From NCBI GenBank assembly GCA_013368315.1, contig JAACJM010000132.1, positions 166,700 to 230,699 of the forward strand: a stretch of DNA of 64,000 nucleotides, written 5' to 3'. Source of the DNA: Tetrapyrgos nigripes (Eukaryota; Basidiomycota; Agaricomycetes; Agaricales; Campanellaceae). A program made the position numbers and the translations under genes. This document shows, one piece after another, positions 54,600-64,000 of the stretch (within the stretch, counting starts at the first letter, position 1; every line of letters starts with the position of its first letter). The notes under the pieces were generated by a model. It worked only from the letters and a program-made list of their open reading frames with translations. It had not been told where the DNA came from and did no database searches.

Positions 54600-55570
54600 A
54601 CAAAGGATGACAGACAATGCATGGTATATGCCCTAGGGATCTAAAAACCTACAATGCATAGTACATCTATGCATGGTATATGTATGCCCTGAGGAGCTGA
54701 GTTCATACAATGCATAGTAAATCTTTGAACACATACAATGCATGGTGTGGATCCGATGTATGCCCTGGTTAAAACCATACAATGCATAGTATATGCCCTG
54801 GGGACCTGAAAACATACAATGCAAGGTATGGACCCTATGTAGTATAAGTATACTACACATGTTATATGCAAACATATACAATGCATAGTATTTATATGCC
54901 TGAAGACATACAATGCATGGTATTTTCCCTGGGGACTTGAACACATACAATGCATGGTATATGCATACTGAAACTAAACATATACAATGCATAGTATATC
55001 TATGCCTGAAGACAAACAATGCATGGTATATGCCCGGGGGACTTGAACACATACAATGCATAGTGTATAGAGGGGACCTAAGCATATGCAATGCGTTGTA
55101 TATCTATGCTTGAAGACAAACAATGCATGGTGTGGATCCTATGTATGCCCCACATGGTATATGCATACTGAAACTAAACATATACAATGCATAGTATATC
55201 TATGCCACACATACAATGCATGGTGTGGATCCTATGTATGCCACACATGGTATGTGCATACTGGAACTAAACATATACAATGCATAGTGTATTTATGCCT
55301 GAACTCATACAATGCATAGTATTTATATGCCTGAAGACAAACAATCCATGGTATTTGCCCTGGGGACCTGAACACATACAATGCATAGTGTACAGATGCC
55401 TAGACACAGACAATGCATGATATAGGCCCTATGTAGTAGAAGTATACAACACATGGTATATGCATACTGAAATGATACTATGCATGGTATATGCACAATC
55501 AGAGCATACACAGACCAAGTACTACTAACTACGCATTGTGTTGTGTGGATACTGCCTATATACTATGTGT
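54600..55570. repeat. Second satellite array with palindromic ATGCAT core
   Basis: About 24 copies of ACAATGCATAGTATATGCC / ACAATGCATGGT spaced about 40 bp, with TGAACACATACA and CTGAAACTAAACATAT spacers. Read in reverse the unit is TATACTATGCATTGT, the same as in the array at 40840-42845. All reading frames across it repeat the same peptide words and are not genes. Confidence 0.85.
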
Positions 55571-55586
55571 AGTAGCTACAACTACT

Positions 55587-57257
55587 GGTGACGAGAGGGA
55601 CAAGCCAGTGCTGGAGATGCTGAAGGGTTGGGAGGATACTCTGGAGATGTGTTATACCCGACTCAAAACTATCTCAACTCCTCTCCATGAAGCTATTCGC
55701 ATTGCTTCAGAATTGAGGAGGAGTTGGTTGATGATGATTGCAATACTGGACTACGACGAGAAATTTTTCCCCAGGATGCGTGGAGTTCTGCCTTCCTCAA
55801 CATCCCCTCCCAGTTGCAGCGAGTTCCTTATGGGTGCCTTCGTTTGGGACGATGCCACCGCGTTACAGTTCTTCAAGGTTGGCCTGCCTTTCTTCTACGT
55901 CAGGCACTACAGTGACTTTGATTGTCAAAACATCATTGAAGTCAAGGCCTTTCAGAAGTCGTCAGTTTGGAAGGAGGCTGCAGATCTGCCCTACCCCGTC
56001 ATTTACTCAGGACAGGCAGGCTCTGACGACAAGTTTGCTGTGATCTACAAAGCTTCTGTGGAATGTCTTTCCGTCAACAGCCCTTTTGTCAATATGCACC
56101 TGCCAGGACAATATCACTCGTCATATCAACTTGGCAACCAAGTATTCTCGTCAGTGCAGTCCAGGATGGTGGGTCCATCAACCCTGCAGGTCGCATCCTC
56201 CACAGGTCCCATTCGGAACTCTACTTCGTTCACCTCCTCCAAGACCCCGTACCGATGACCCACCCACACTGAAGAGAAGCAGAAGAAAAATTGTGAGTTT
56301 GCTATTGTCTTGCTTCTATTTCCAAGATCTAACTCTCTTCTCAGCCCCTCAACAGCATCGAGACCTTTTTGCAGACCTTCCTTCTGATCATCCCTTTGTT
56401 CCCATCCTTCCAAAGGCATGGGCTGGAGTGAAAAAGGTCATTGATCGGTCTCAAAGACCATCTGGCCTTAACCTCAAGTTGTCAACCATAGTCCCTGATC
56501 CGGCCCTCTTCTTCAGCTCTGACCATACACGCATGATGTCCTACCTCACCCAATGGAATCATGTCCGACCTGTTTGGCTTCAGTATTGTCGTTCGGCTAC
56601 TCCAGGGGTTGTGGAGAATGGAGTGTGGAGAAAAGTTTTGGGTCAGCAATGCTTCACAGGCAACAAGGAGGGAGAGATCATGAAACCTGGCGGTCGACAG
56701 CAAAGGGACACAAATGAGGCAACCAATTTACTCCAGGACATCTTCCACCAATACTCCCCTGGAACCCCAATCAAACTGTCTTCTCCTACCAGTCTATCCA
56801 TATGCGAAGGGCATACACTCATCCGGGAGCTTTCCCTCATCAACTTTTGCTACCAATTACTGGCATTGGATAGTCTGGTGGACACCATGCAGCCAAGGAC
56901 AGGGACTCAAGCGCAGCTCACCTCACAATGGCGTCCGCAACCTACATTTGGCGTCGGGAGGAGCTGCTAGGACAAGTGTTTGAAGGTGGCGATGTGTTCA
57001 CTCTGGCAGGTGCTAGCAACCTTGGCATCTTTTTGTCTCATTGGCCATCGAGATTGGAAGCCTTGCATGCATTCCAGACAATTATGGATACCTGGCCTGG
57101 AAGCAAACCGTCTATTTGGAGCCGAGGCTCAGATGCTAATATGAGACGGATGCAACTCGCCGGTGAGGAATGGGAGCGAGCCCTTACAGTATTCTACGTA
57201 CAAACATACTATAATCAGTTTACCCACCCCTGTAATGCCAATGACTATAAGCAGTAA
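55587..57257 (+). pseudogene. Large KDZ-associated cargo protein 2 (KDZ-2), 5' end lost
   Basis: Coding similarity starts where the satellite ends (GDERDKPVLEMLKGWEDTLEMC) and no convincing upstream exon is seen; ATG codons inside the satellite are not trustworthy. Motifs: LRRSWLMMIAILDYDEKFFPR, FLMGAFVWDD and GLPFFYVRHYSDFD, an intron about 56295-56344 (GTGAGT..CTCAG), DPALFFSSDHTRMMSYLTQWNHVRP, WRKVLGQ, INFCYQLLALD, then after a frameshift near 56905 RREELLGQVFEGGD and FYVQTYYNQF. The MGAF..D...FF..GLP..YVR pattern is typical of an Agaricomycete-only family found with KDZ genes; role unknown. TGA 56256-56258 also interrupts. Confidence 0.68.
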
Positions 57258-58245
57258 CTTTACATGACTGATGTATATCTAGCCGTTCTCACCTATCTTG
57301 TCAACTGTAGTATTTTGTAGTATTTCGTTGTAGCATAGTATGTACAATGCATGGACTTCAAATTTTCCTGAATGTGACATATGCGTGACCAAATGTGACA
57401 TGTGTGACCAAATATGACGCAGCTCTAATTGTGATGTGTCTTGACTCTGCTTTCTACCTCGACCTCTCCTCCCTCAGTCGGTCCTTCCCCTACTGTATTG
57501 CTGCCCGTCCGTCCTTTGCTACGACTATAGTCGTTAGCGCTGCTTTAGCTGAGCTAGAGTATCCTGCTGACTGAGTCAGCCTCCACTTGCACCTCTCAGA
57601 AACGCAAAATAGCTGCCAACCCTGTGGGTCTGCAAGCGGCTTAACTGTGTTCGTCTGAGAGGCTATGGTGGTACCCATCCATCACTATCAGCTCTACCCC
57701 TCAAGACCAAACGTGATTATTTGTTATTGTCCTGCTCTACGGGACCTACCCTTTGTGTCTCTCCATCGTGAGCTCCTGTTTCAACCGTCTTTTCATAAGC
57801 TCTTAAATTGACACTCGTTCCCCAGTCTACGTGTTTGTCTCGGGAATGCACGTCTTCAATCACCTCTGTACAAGATGTTCAGTCATAAAAGCAATTACTC
57901 AAGAGCCAAGGGGCAATGATTGCCAGATTCCAACAACAACGTCTGTCTCTGCCAGGTGGAGAAAGGAGAGGAAAGGAAAGGAAAGGAGAAGGCCTTGGAA
58001 GAGCAGGCCAAGCAGGAAATTGAAGAGCCTTTAGTGGACGACGAAGATGACGGGCTACCATGGAGAGTCTGTCCAAGGGCCAACTTCACAGCAGATGGAT
58101 GAGTTTATTGAAGAAAGTAAGCGAGAGAGCTTCATCTGTTCCGATTTGGGGGTGATATTCCTGGTCCGAGTCTGAGGTGATTCACCCAGACTCCTCTGTG
58201 ATAGCCCTTGTCCCAGCCCCAGCTGGGCACCTCCCAATCCCCACC
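57258..58245. other. No gene recognised
   Basis: Near 57335 one more copy of the CATAGTATGTACAATGCATGG satellite word, and near 57365-57415 a short GTGACCAAATRTGAC repeat. No coding frame with recognisable content. Confidence 0.45.
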
Positions 58246-58880
58246 CTACATCGACACAGCGTGCTCCAACCCCGACTCAGTATCCTCCCACAACGACTCA
58301 TCCTCCAGCGACGACTCAGCATCTTCCAATGTGATCCAACATTGACAAAGCGTGCTCCAACCCCGACTCAGCATCCTCACACAGCGACTCATCCTCCAAC
58401 GCAACGCGGTATTTCCCTTTTCTTTGGCTTTTTTTGTGCTTTCGGAAGTTGACCAAGGTTGACCAGGATTTCTTGGACTTCTTCGCCGCTGTTGGCCTGT
58501 TTTCTGCGCGGGAGGTTGACCAAGGCTTGACCAAGGTTGACCAGGGCTTCTGGGACTTTTTCTCTTTCTTCGTCTTGTTTTCTGTGCGGGAGGTTGACCA
58601 AGGTTGACCAGGGCTTTATTCAAATTTCCTTTGCTGTCGTTTCCATTTTTCTCCGGAGGTTGACCAGGACTTCTTGTACTTTTTCACTGTTGTCGTCTTG
58701 TTCTCTGCGCGGGAGGTTGACCAAGGTTGACCAGGGCTTTATTCAAACTTCCTTTGCTGTCGTTTCCATTTTTACCCCAGAGGTTGACCAGGACTTCTTG
58801 TACTTTTTCACCATTGTCATCTTGTTCTCTGCGCAGGAGGTTGACCAATGTTGACCAACGTTGACCGAGTGTTCTATGCA
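58246..58880. repeat. Minisatellites: GACTCATCCTCC units and TTGACC-rich units
   Basis: 58246-58405 repeats CAACCCCGACTCAG and CGACTCATCCTCCA. 58446-58870 repeats a unit of about 125 bp (TTCTCTGCGCGGGAGGTTGACC..., about 58574, 58698, 58824) with at least 12 copies of TTGACC. All three minus frames stay open for 60-125 codons only because of the repeat (words such as ALVNLGQPPAQKT), so I do not call a gene. Confidence 0.8.
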
Positions 58881-59007
58881 TGTATCTTGTTGTTCTGGAC
58901 TTTAAAACAGCCTGTATTATAGCAATTTACGATGTACAATAGAAGTTGACCAGGATCTTTGGTTGAGACCAAACCTGGTCAACCCTAAGATCATCCGCGA
59001 TTCATAT

Positions 59008-60203
59008 CACTGGGGGCAAGCTCATGGGAAGCAGAGGTCTGGCTCCCACATGGGAAGCAGACCAAGACTTCACCATCACACCAGCCGGTAATCAAACAAG
59101 TAGATCCAAACTTAGGATACTCTTAGGATACTCAAGATGTACTTAGATTCCAATAATAGAAACTAACCAATGCCTAGCAACGGATTTTGAGATCCAAGAT
59201 AGTTTTCTTTCAAAGAATACAATGGTAAAAGAATACAAACGCGAGATATATATGTATGTACAACAACAATGAAAGCAAGCGTCGACAGCTAAAACAGGAA
59301 AGACAAAGGAACAACTTTAGGGAACTATCAAATGCGTGCAAGTCCTCTCGTCTCGACGAGAGGACTTCCCACCACATTTCACTCAAACGAACGGAAAACA
59401 TCGATTCGAGATAATACCTTAGTTCCGACTAACAACCTTTGCGACGCCAACCGAAACTATCCCCTATGTCCTCCTGTGGCTTGGATCCCGGAACGTCACA
59501 TGTGACCGTAACTCGTGACGTGTTTAGTGACTTGTGACATGATGCAATTAAATCAGCAAAGTCGCGAAATAAAAATCTGATAAAAATCCAGAAAAAATCC
59601 TGATCGCCGCAGGCTGCCCCTCAAAGACAATGACACAATCGGTAAGGTAGGTGGCCATGATGAAATTGTGCTCGATAACGGATGCAGTCCTTTTTTGGCA
59701 TGACGAATGGAATTGCACGTGAAGACAGTAGCTCACCATTTGATGACCTTGCTAGCTGTATTGGAATATGTATGATCGACATTCAGAATCACGAAAGTAC
59801 TTGAGGATCTCTTGCCAACCGGGAGGGTCCTGTAAACAATATTGATGTAGCTTTTCAGGAAAGAGAAACAGGCAGCATACCTCGTAACAACTGAGGCTTT
59901 AATTTTCCAGCCAGAATCCTGAGTGCGGTACTTTGTACAAGCCAGGAGAAATGATTAATGAGGAAATCAGACCAATAGCCTTGGCGGTCTCCATAAGTTC
60001 TTGATTTTCAAAGGGTATAAAAGCAAAGAAAGGCTAAGGTAAGTGGTTTGATTATCCTTTCAAAAAATATACAGGAAGGGGACAAAAGTTGGGGAGAGAA
60101 AGGACATCCAAGTTGACACCATCCAGCTCACAACCTAAGCCAACCTCCAAGTCAAGTTTATCCCGCTCGCAACCAAAACTGAACTCCAGCTCGCTTGAGA
60201 GTC
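59008..60203. mobile_element. Truncated second copy of the Plavaka-type CACTA element
   Basis: Begins CACTGGGGGCAAGCTCATGG and matches in inverse orientation the right arm of 25844-30679 (about 29400-30679), including the 13-bp hairpin at 59340-59367 and the Ser-rich frame at 60089. Similarity stops at 60203. No other end is found, so the target duplication cannot be tested. No transposase. Confidence 0.88.
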
Positions 60204-61202
60204 GTACCTTTACAGTATTATTCATACTTTCCCACAGGCTCACTACAAAAGGCTTCTCCTCTCTTTTCGTAGAGGACTCTTCTCTTACATCGCCTATAAC
60301 CGTCTTGTACGTACCAGTGGTAATAAAAGTCCTGTCTTGCGTATTGAAGCCCTAGGCACCGAGAGACCCTAGTTACAGTACGCCTACATCTTGCAAAGAC
60401 CTATCAAGGAACGATGGTTGTCCAACCGTCAACGAGTCGAAACTTTCAAACTCTCGTTCTTTCTAATCATCAGAGTCACTATCCCGTCACAATGATACGG
60501 CCATAACACGATCATCTGCACAGGCAGCTTGAAGAGGACGTGACCTACAGCTTAGTCCTGATTGCCATGGAGTATTCGAAAGTAGGCTAGCACAGAGAAA
60601 AAGAAGAGGGATTGGAGGTATTTATTGTGGGAAGACGTAGACGCAAAGAGCGACTAGCAACTGCGCAAGCTACAGTCTGTAGGACATGTTAGTTGAAGGA
60701 GAAGTACGGAATAAAAGACCGTTTCACCTCCAATATTCCGCCGCTAGACCCTAGAGGCTAGAGCATGGCAGACAGCCCGATATCCAGTCAGAGAAGTCAT
60801 ATCGAGGCTTTTAACGGGTATTGGAACCCATTATAAGCTCTTTCAGTAGGTTCTGGACCATTTTCGGGGGATATTCCCCAGAAACATTGACGAAAATGGA
60901 GTTGGATGAGAGTAACGAGGACGACTAGATGTGGGTGGTGGTGGTCGATGTGAAGAACACGTCAGATCATCGCGTCTGAACTAGGTTAAATCTCTCTAAT
61001 ATGGAAGCCTATGTCATATATATAGTGATGATAGTGGCAAGGGGTACACCGATTATTCGTTCACTGAGGAGTTCAAGGGTTCAAAATACTAGCGTTTAGA
61101 TATTTTAGATAGATAGATAGGGAATCTAATACGTACTTTCCTACTAATTAGCTATAAAAATCTCAAAGCTGAAGATATTTACGGATAGATAAACGACGTT
61201 CA
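60204..61202. other. No gene recognised
   Basis: Short frames, a TAGATAGATAGA run near 61105-61125, no recognised repeat. Includes the 3' flank of the esterase gene. Confidence 0.5.
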
Positions 61203-63143
61203 TCAGTCAGACATCGGTTGACACGACCAGCTCTCTGGTTTCGTGCTATCCCCCACCCCATCATATATGTTCCTCAAAGGGAACTTACAATGCTTCCTAG
61301 AAAGTTCAACCCCGAGACTATTCGTATCATTCACAAACTTTGTCCCTTCAATCGTCTCCGGAGCCGTCCCTCTTCAACCCATCTAAACAGCAGCCATCAA
61401 GACGTTCTTCTCCGGATCTGTATAGTCACTTTCAGGAGAAGTATCACCAAACAGCCCTTGTCCAACATTCCAAGCTCCAGGGCCGGTGAAACAGTGGACC
61501 ATACCACTAATACGGAAAAGTCGATAAAAGTCGTCCATCCGAGAAGTTGACAGGTCCATAGTACTCGAAACGTGGTCGTAGTAAATCTCCGAACTTTCGG
61601 GGGATATTAAGGAATCGGCTTGGCCGTGGTACGAAAGGAGTTTGCCTCCCCGATTTTTAAATGCAGAGATGTCTCCTTTGAAGGTAGAGATCTTGAAGGG
61701 ATCTTGGGCGATAGATTTTTTCCAGTCGGATGGTCCGAGGGTTTTGACGTCGAGGTTGGGGTCACTGTTGATCACGAATTTGAACCACTCCTATATGATT
61801 TTAAACGGGGAATCTTCAGATGAGGAGCCAGAGATTGAATCAGCTGGAATAATCGAACTTACAACGCTGAATGTAATCACATCTCCTGCCAACACCATAC
61901 TTAACGCCTCTGCAATTTCCGAACCAGGGACAAGACGAGGATAGATGAACTCATCTCCAATGAAGAAAGGGCTGAACACTTTCCTCACTGTATCGGCTTG
62001 TTCTGGCGTGATACAACTCGTTGAATTCGAATCCCTCGAACAAACAATATCCGGACTTGGGGCGTAATTGCACAAATGAGGATCCTCGATTACCCCATCG
62101 TCCACTCCATCGATGGTATCGCATTGCTTCAAAATATCTGGATGGACGATGTTGACCCAGGCTTCCGCGGTCAGGAAAGAGGGTGCGTCTGGAGTTCCGG
62201 TAAGGCTGAAAATGTAACTAAAGTCGTCCATGAGCTTGTTCCATTCGGTCGCTGCGGCACCGGCGACGACGCCATCGAAGTCTTCGGGAAGTCTTGGATA
62301 GATTTAAGGCCTTGGCGACCGCCTGTAAAATGTGTGTCAATGGATCAGTATAGCAGACAACGGCCACCTACCTGTAGAACATCCAAGAAAGTATGATTTC
62401 GTGTGTTCATAACCGTAGAATGTCTTAGTTATCTCTTTCCCAACAACCACACCGGTGTGGACACTGTTTCGAATATTCGTTCAGTCAAATTATCGTTCTG
62501 GAGTAGGAAGAGATTTACTGACGAGCGATAAGCAAAGTCCTCAACAACGTCAGAATTGTTTAGGAACGATCGCCCAGAAAAGCCATCATGCCCATTGTTG
62601 GCACCGACAGCCGCGAAACCCAAAGCAGAGGCGTATGCAATATCAGGGAACTGGATTACCTGTGCGCCACATTATCATTAGTATATCTCAAGGACGCAAG
62701 GATCGCTCTGAACCCACATCCTCCAATCCCTCCATTCCCCGTACTCAAAAACCTCCCGGTCCAATTCCTAGGAAGCCAAGTTTCCATATGAATCCCCGAC
62801 CGTTCAGAAGTCTGAACGTCTAGTGAAATCCGACAGACATCTGCTGGAACGACCAGAGATGCAGGAAGGAAAAGGGGTTCAACGTTAACTACGCATGAAG
62901 GATCACGGTCCGAGTTGGTGAACGTTTATATTGGTTCCTTGGGTAACGAGCTCTGCGAAGTGGACTGTTACATTTAGGAATGGAGTTGTTGAGCCGTGAA
63001 GCGATTGAAGAGCATTTCGAGTCGAAATCAGCCACACTGGCAGGGTATTGAACTGAGCTCGAGGTTGGGTGTCCAGCGACTAGGCCACTGCTGTAGCTCG
63101 TGAAAGACGTCGAGAGACTCGCTGCCAACAGTAGTAGTGGCAC
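61203..63143 (-). pseudogene. Secreted tannase/feruloyl esterase, decayed
   Basis: Tannase-family enzymes hydrolyse ester bonds in plant phenolics outside the cell. Signal-peptide-like start (MPLLLLAASLSTSF, 63143), then VTVHFAELVTQGTNI, DVCRISL, HMETWLPRNWTGRFL, GNGGIGG, LGFAAVGANNGHDG, the nucleophile region FLGCST/GGRQGLKS split by an intron near 62324-62373, FPEDFDGVVAGAA, CDTIDGVDDGVIEDP, the acid HGQADSLISP, and MVHCFTGPGAW with the base. The CS-D-HC pattern of the family is complete; the C-terminus ends near DSTKPESWSC (61203). Breaks: frameshifts near 62960, 62905 and 62660, TAG 61791-61793 (after FKII), TAG near 61381 and two shifts near 61360-61380. Introns 61805-61858 and about 62465-62525. 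Probably a pseudogene; sequencing error in several places is the alternative. Confidence 0.8.
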
Positions 63144-64000
63144 TGGGATGCGCGACGACTTGCAGGAAAAACATGGAAGGTTCAGGTTTTTCTTTGAGCA
63201 CTTCGAGTTGGGGTGCAGTGACTTTATACCTATTTACCCTGCAGATTTTGCCAGTCGCGACAAAGTGCGCCAAAAGACGCTTACCAGTATGCGGACCCCA
63301 CAGTCTTCGCCGTACATGGGAAAGATCAATATTGAAAAAATGAACTAAAAAGATTGGCGAGCAGCATGAGAAAGTAAATATTTTAACCCAGAGCCATATC
63401 ATGGTGGAGGCGTAGGTAGGCTTAGCTCATGTCCAATAAATTCGGGCCCGTATACATAAGCCAACGTTCATATAATCAGGGTGTCCGGAGACTCATGCGT
63501 CAGTGTGCGAGTCAGAGTCAGAGTCACCGAGTCAGTGCTTGAGTCACTACCAAAACTTGAGTCAGACCAGGTCGGCCCTGAGGTAAGGGTCAGGGAACCG
63601 ACGCGCCTTGACTTTACCCACCCCAAACTCCGACGACCGAAGAAAGGAGAGGTACTCCCTGAGGGAGTATCCAACCGAGCCGGTTGTGCCGATCTAGGTT
63701 TAAATTTTTATCTATCCTCAGCAAAAATGTGATAATTCAGAGGTTTCTAGGATCCAGAGTCCAAGTCTCTGATTTCCTGAAACTTCAAAGGGAGGAAGAC
63801 AACAGAAAGCGTAATTTGCATGAACCCAACAAACTTTTTTGTTTTTGATGTCAACCGCCCGGTCCGTGGAGGGGTCTATATTCGCGATCCAGGATATCGC
63901 ACTACTCTTGGAAATCTCCGGATGATGTCACTTCGTTCTGTCGCCTGCGTTTCCCAGAAAACATGGAAGGTTCAGGTTCAACTTCTGTGAGCACTAAGTT
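63144..64000. other. No gene seen; possible transposon end at 63478
   Basis: From 63478 the sequence CAGGGTGTCCGGAGACTC resembles a hAT-type end and the inner part repeats GAGTCAGAGTCA (63508-63545), but no inverse end and no target duplication lie within the window. The rest shows no coding content. Confidence 0.3.

Noticed and set aside
54633..55511. Overlapping frames of 60-150 aa on both strands
   Set aside because: They repeat the same peptide words (TMHCMCS, YNAWYMH) and follow the satellite period; no gene.
57430..57720. Possible tRNA gene
   Set aside because: Short inverted segments (around GACTATAGTC) exist but no cloverleaf with conserved T-loop could be folded by eye.
58246..58881. 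Minus-strand frames rich in ALVNLGQPPAQKT words
   Set aside because: Encoded by minisatellite; three frames are open at once, so openness is not evidence of coding.
63478..64000. Third hAT element starting CAGGGTGTCCGGA
   Set aside because: Only one end lies in the window; no inverse end or 8-bp duplication can be shown.

Overview
The window looks like repeat-rich, gene-poor nuclear DNA of a mushroom-forming basidiomycete (Agaricomycetes). The evidence is short fungal introns of about 43-65 nt with GTRNGT donors and occasional TACTAAC branch points, Ty3/gypsy chromovirus-type retrotransposons, Plavaka/CACTA and hAT DNA transposons, and above all two KDZ (Kyakuja-Dileera-Zisupton) transposase loci with the accessory genes known to travel with them in Agaricomycetes, including a TET/JBP-type dioxygenase. 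I saw no tRNA, rRNA or CRISPR array. Family assignments come from motif recognition by eye, not from a search.

Layout. 1-2008: 3' half of a Ty3/gypsy pol frame with three in-frame TGA codons. 2429-6944: a deletion derivative of a second gypsy family, with a 731-bp hAT-type MITE inside its 3' LTR. 6945-17498: host-like DNA with diverged tandem exon copies (7.4-9.1 kb), the best intact host gene (10077-13268, a 1063-aa membrane protein with two 5'-UTR introns), and small weakly supported genes. 17499-39570: a KDZ transposon with 265-bp terminal inverted repeats and an 8-bp target duplication (7/8 match), net size about 11.0 kb. It carries a KDZ transposase (-), a TET/JBP dioxygenase gene (+), a small basic gene (+), a coiled-coil gene with a viroplasmin/RNase H1-N-like domain (-) and a large cargo gene (+). 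Its transposase is split by an 11.03-kb full-length gypsy element (20004-31034), which contains a 4.84-kb CACTA/Plavaka element (25844-30679), which in turn contains a 276-bp TA-flanked MITE and a 1.67-kb hAT-type element.

40.8-57.4 kb: a second KDZ neighbourhood with a CxC2-type transposase (-), a small basic gene (-), an intact viroplasmin/RNase H1-N-like gene (+) and two large cargo genes (+). It is bordered and invaded by satellites built on an ACTATGCATAGT-like palindromic core and by a CACTG MITE and a hAT MITE. 58.2-58.9 kb holds minisatellites dense in TTGACC. 59008-60203 is a truncated second copy of the Plavaka-type element. 61203-63143 (-) is a decayed secreted tannase/feruloyl esterase gene.

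How it fits together. The two KDZ loci share three gene types (transposase, small basic gene, viroplasmin-like gene). In both, transposase and most cargo are broken by stop codons that sit mostly where the family has Arg, so CGA to TGA, as expected from C-to-T change at CpG. The two viroplasmin-like genes can be spliced into uninterrupted frames of 280 and 290 aa. Two empty sites (gypsy in the KDZ transposase, CACTG MITE in the cargo gene) restore an open frame across the junction, which confirms the element ends.
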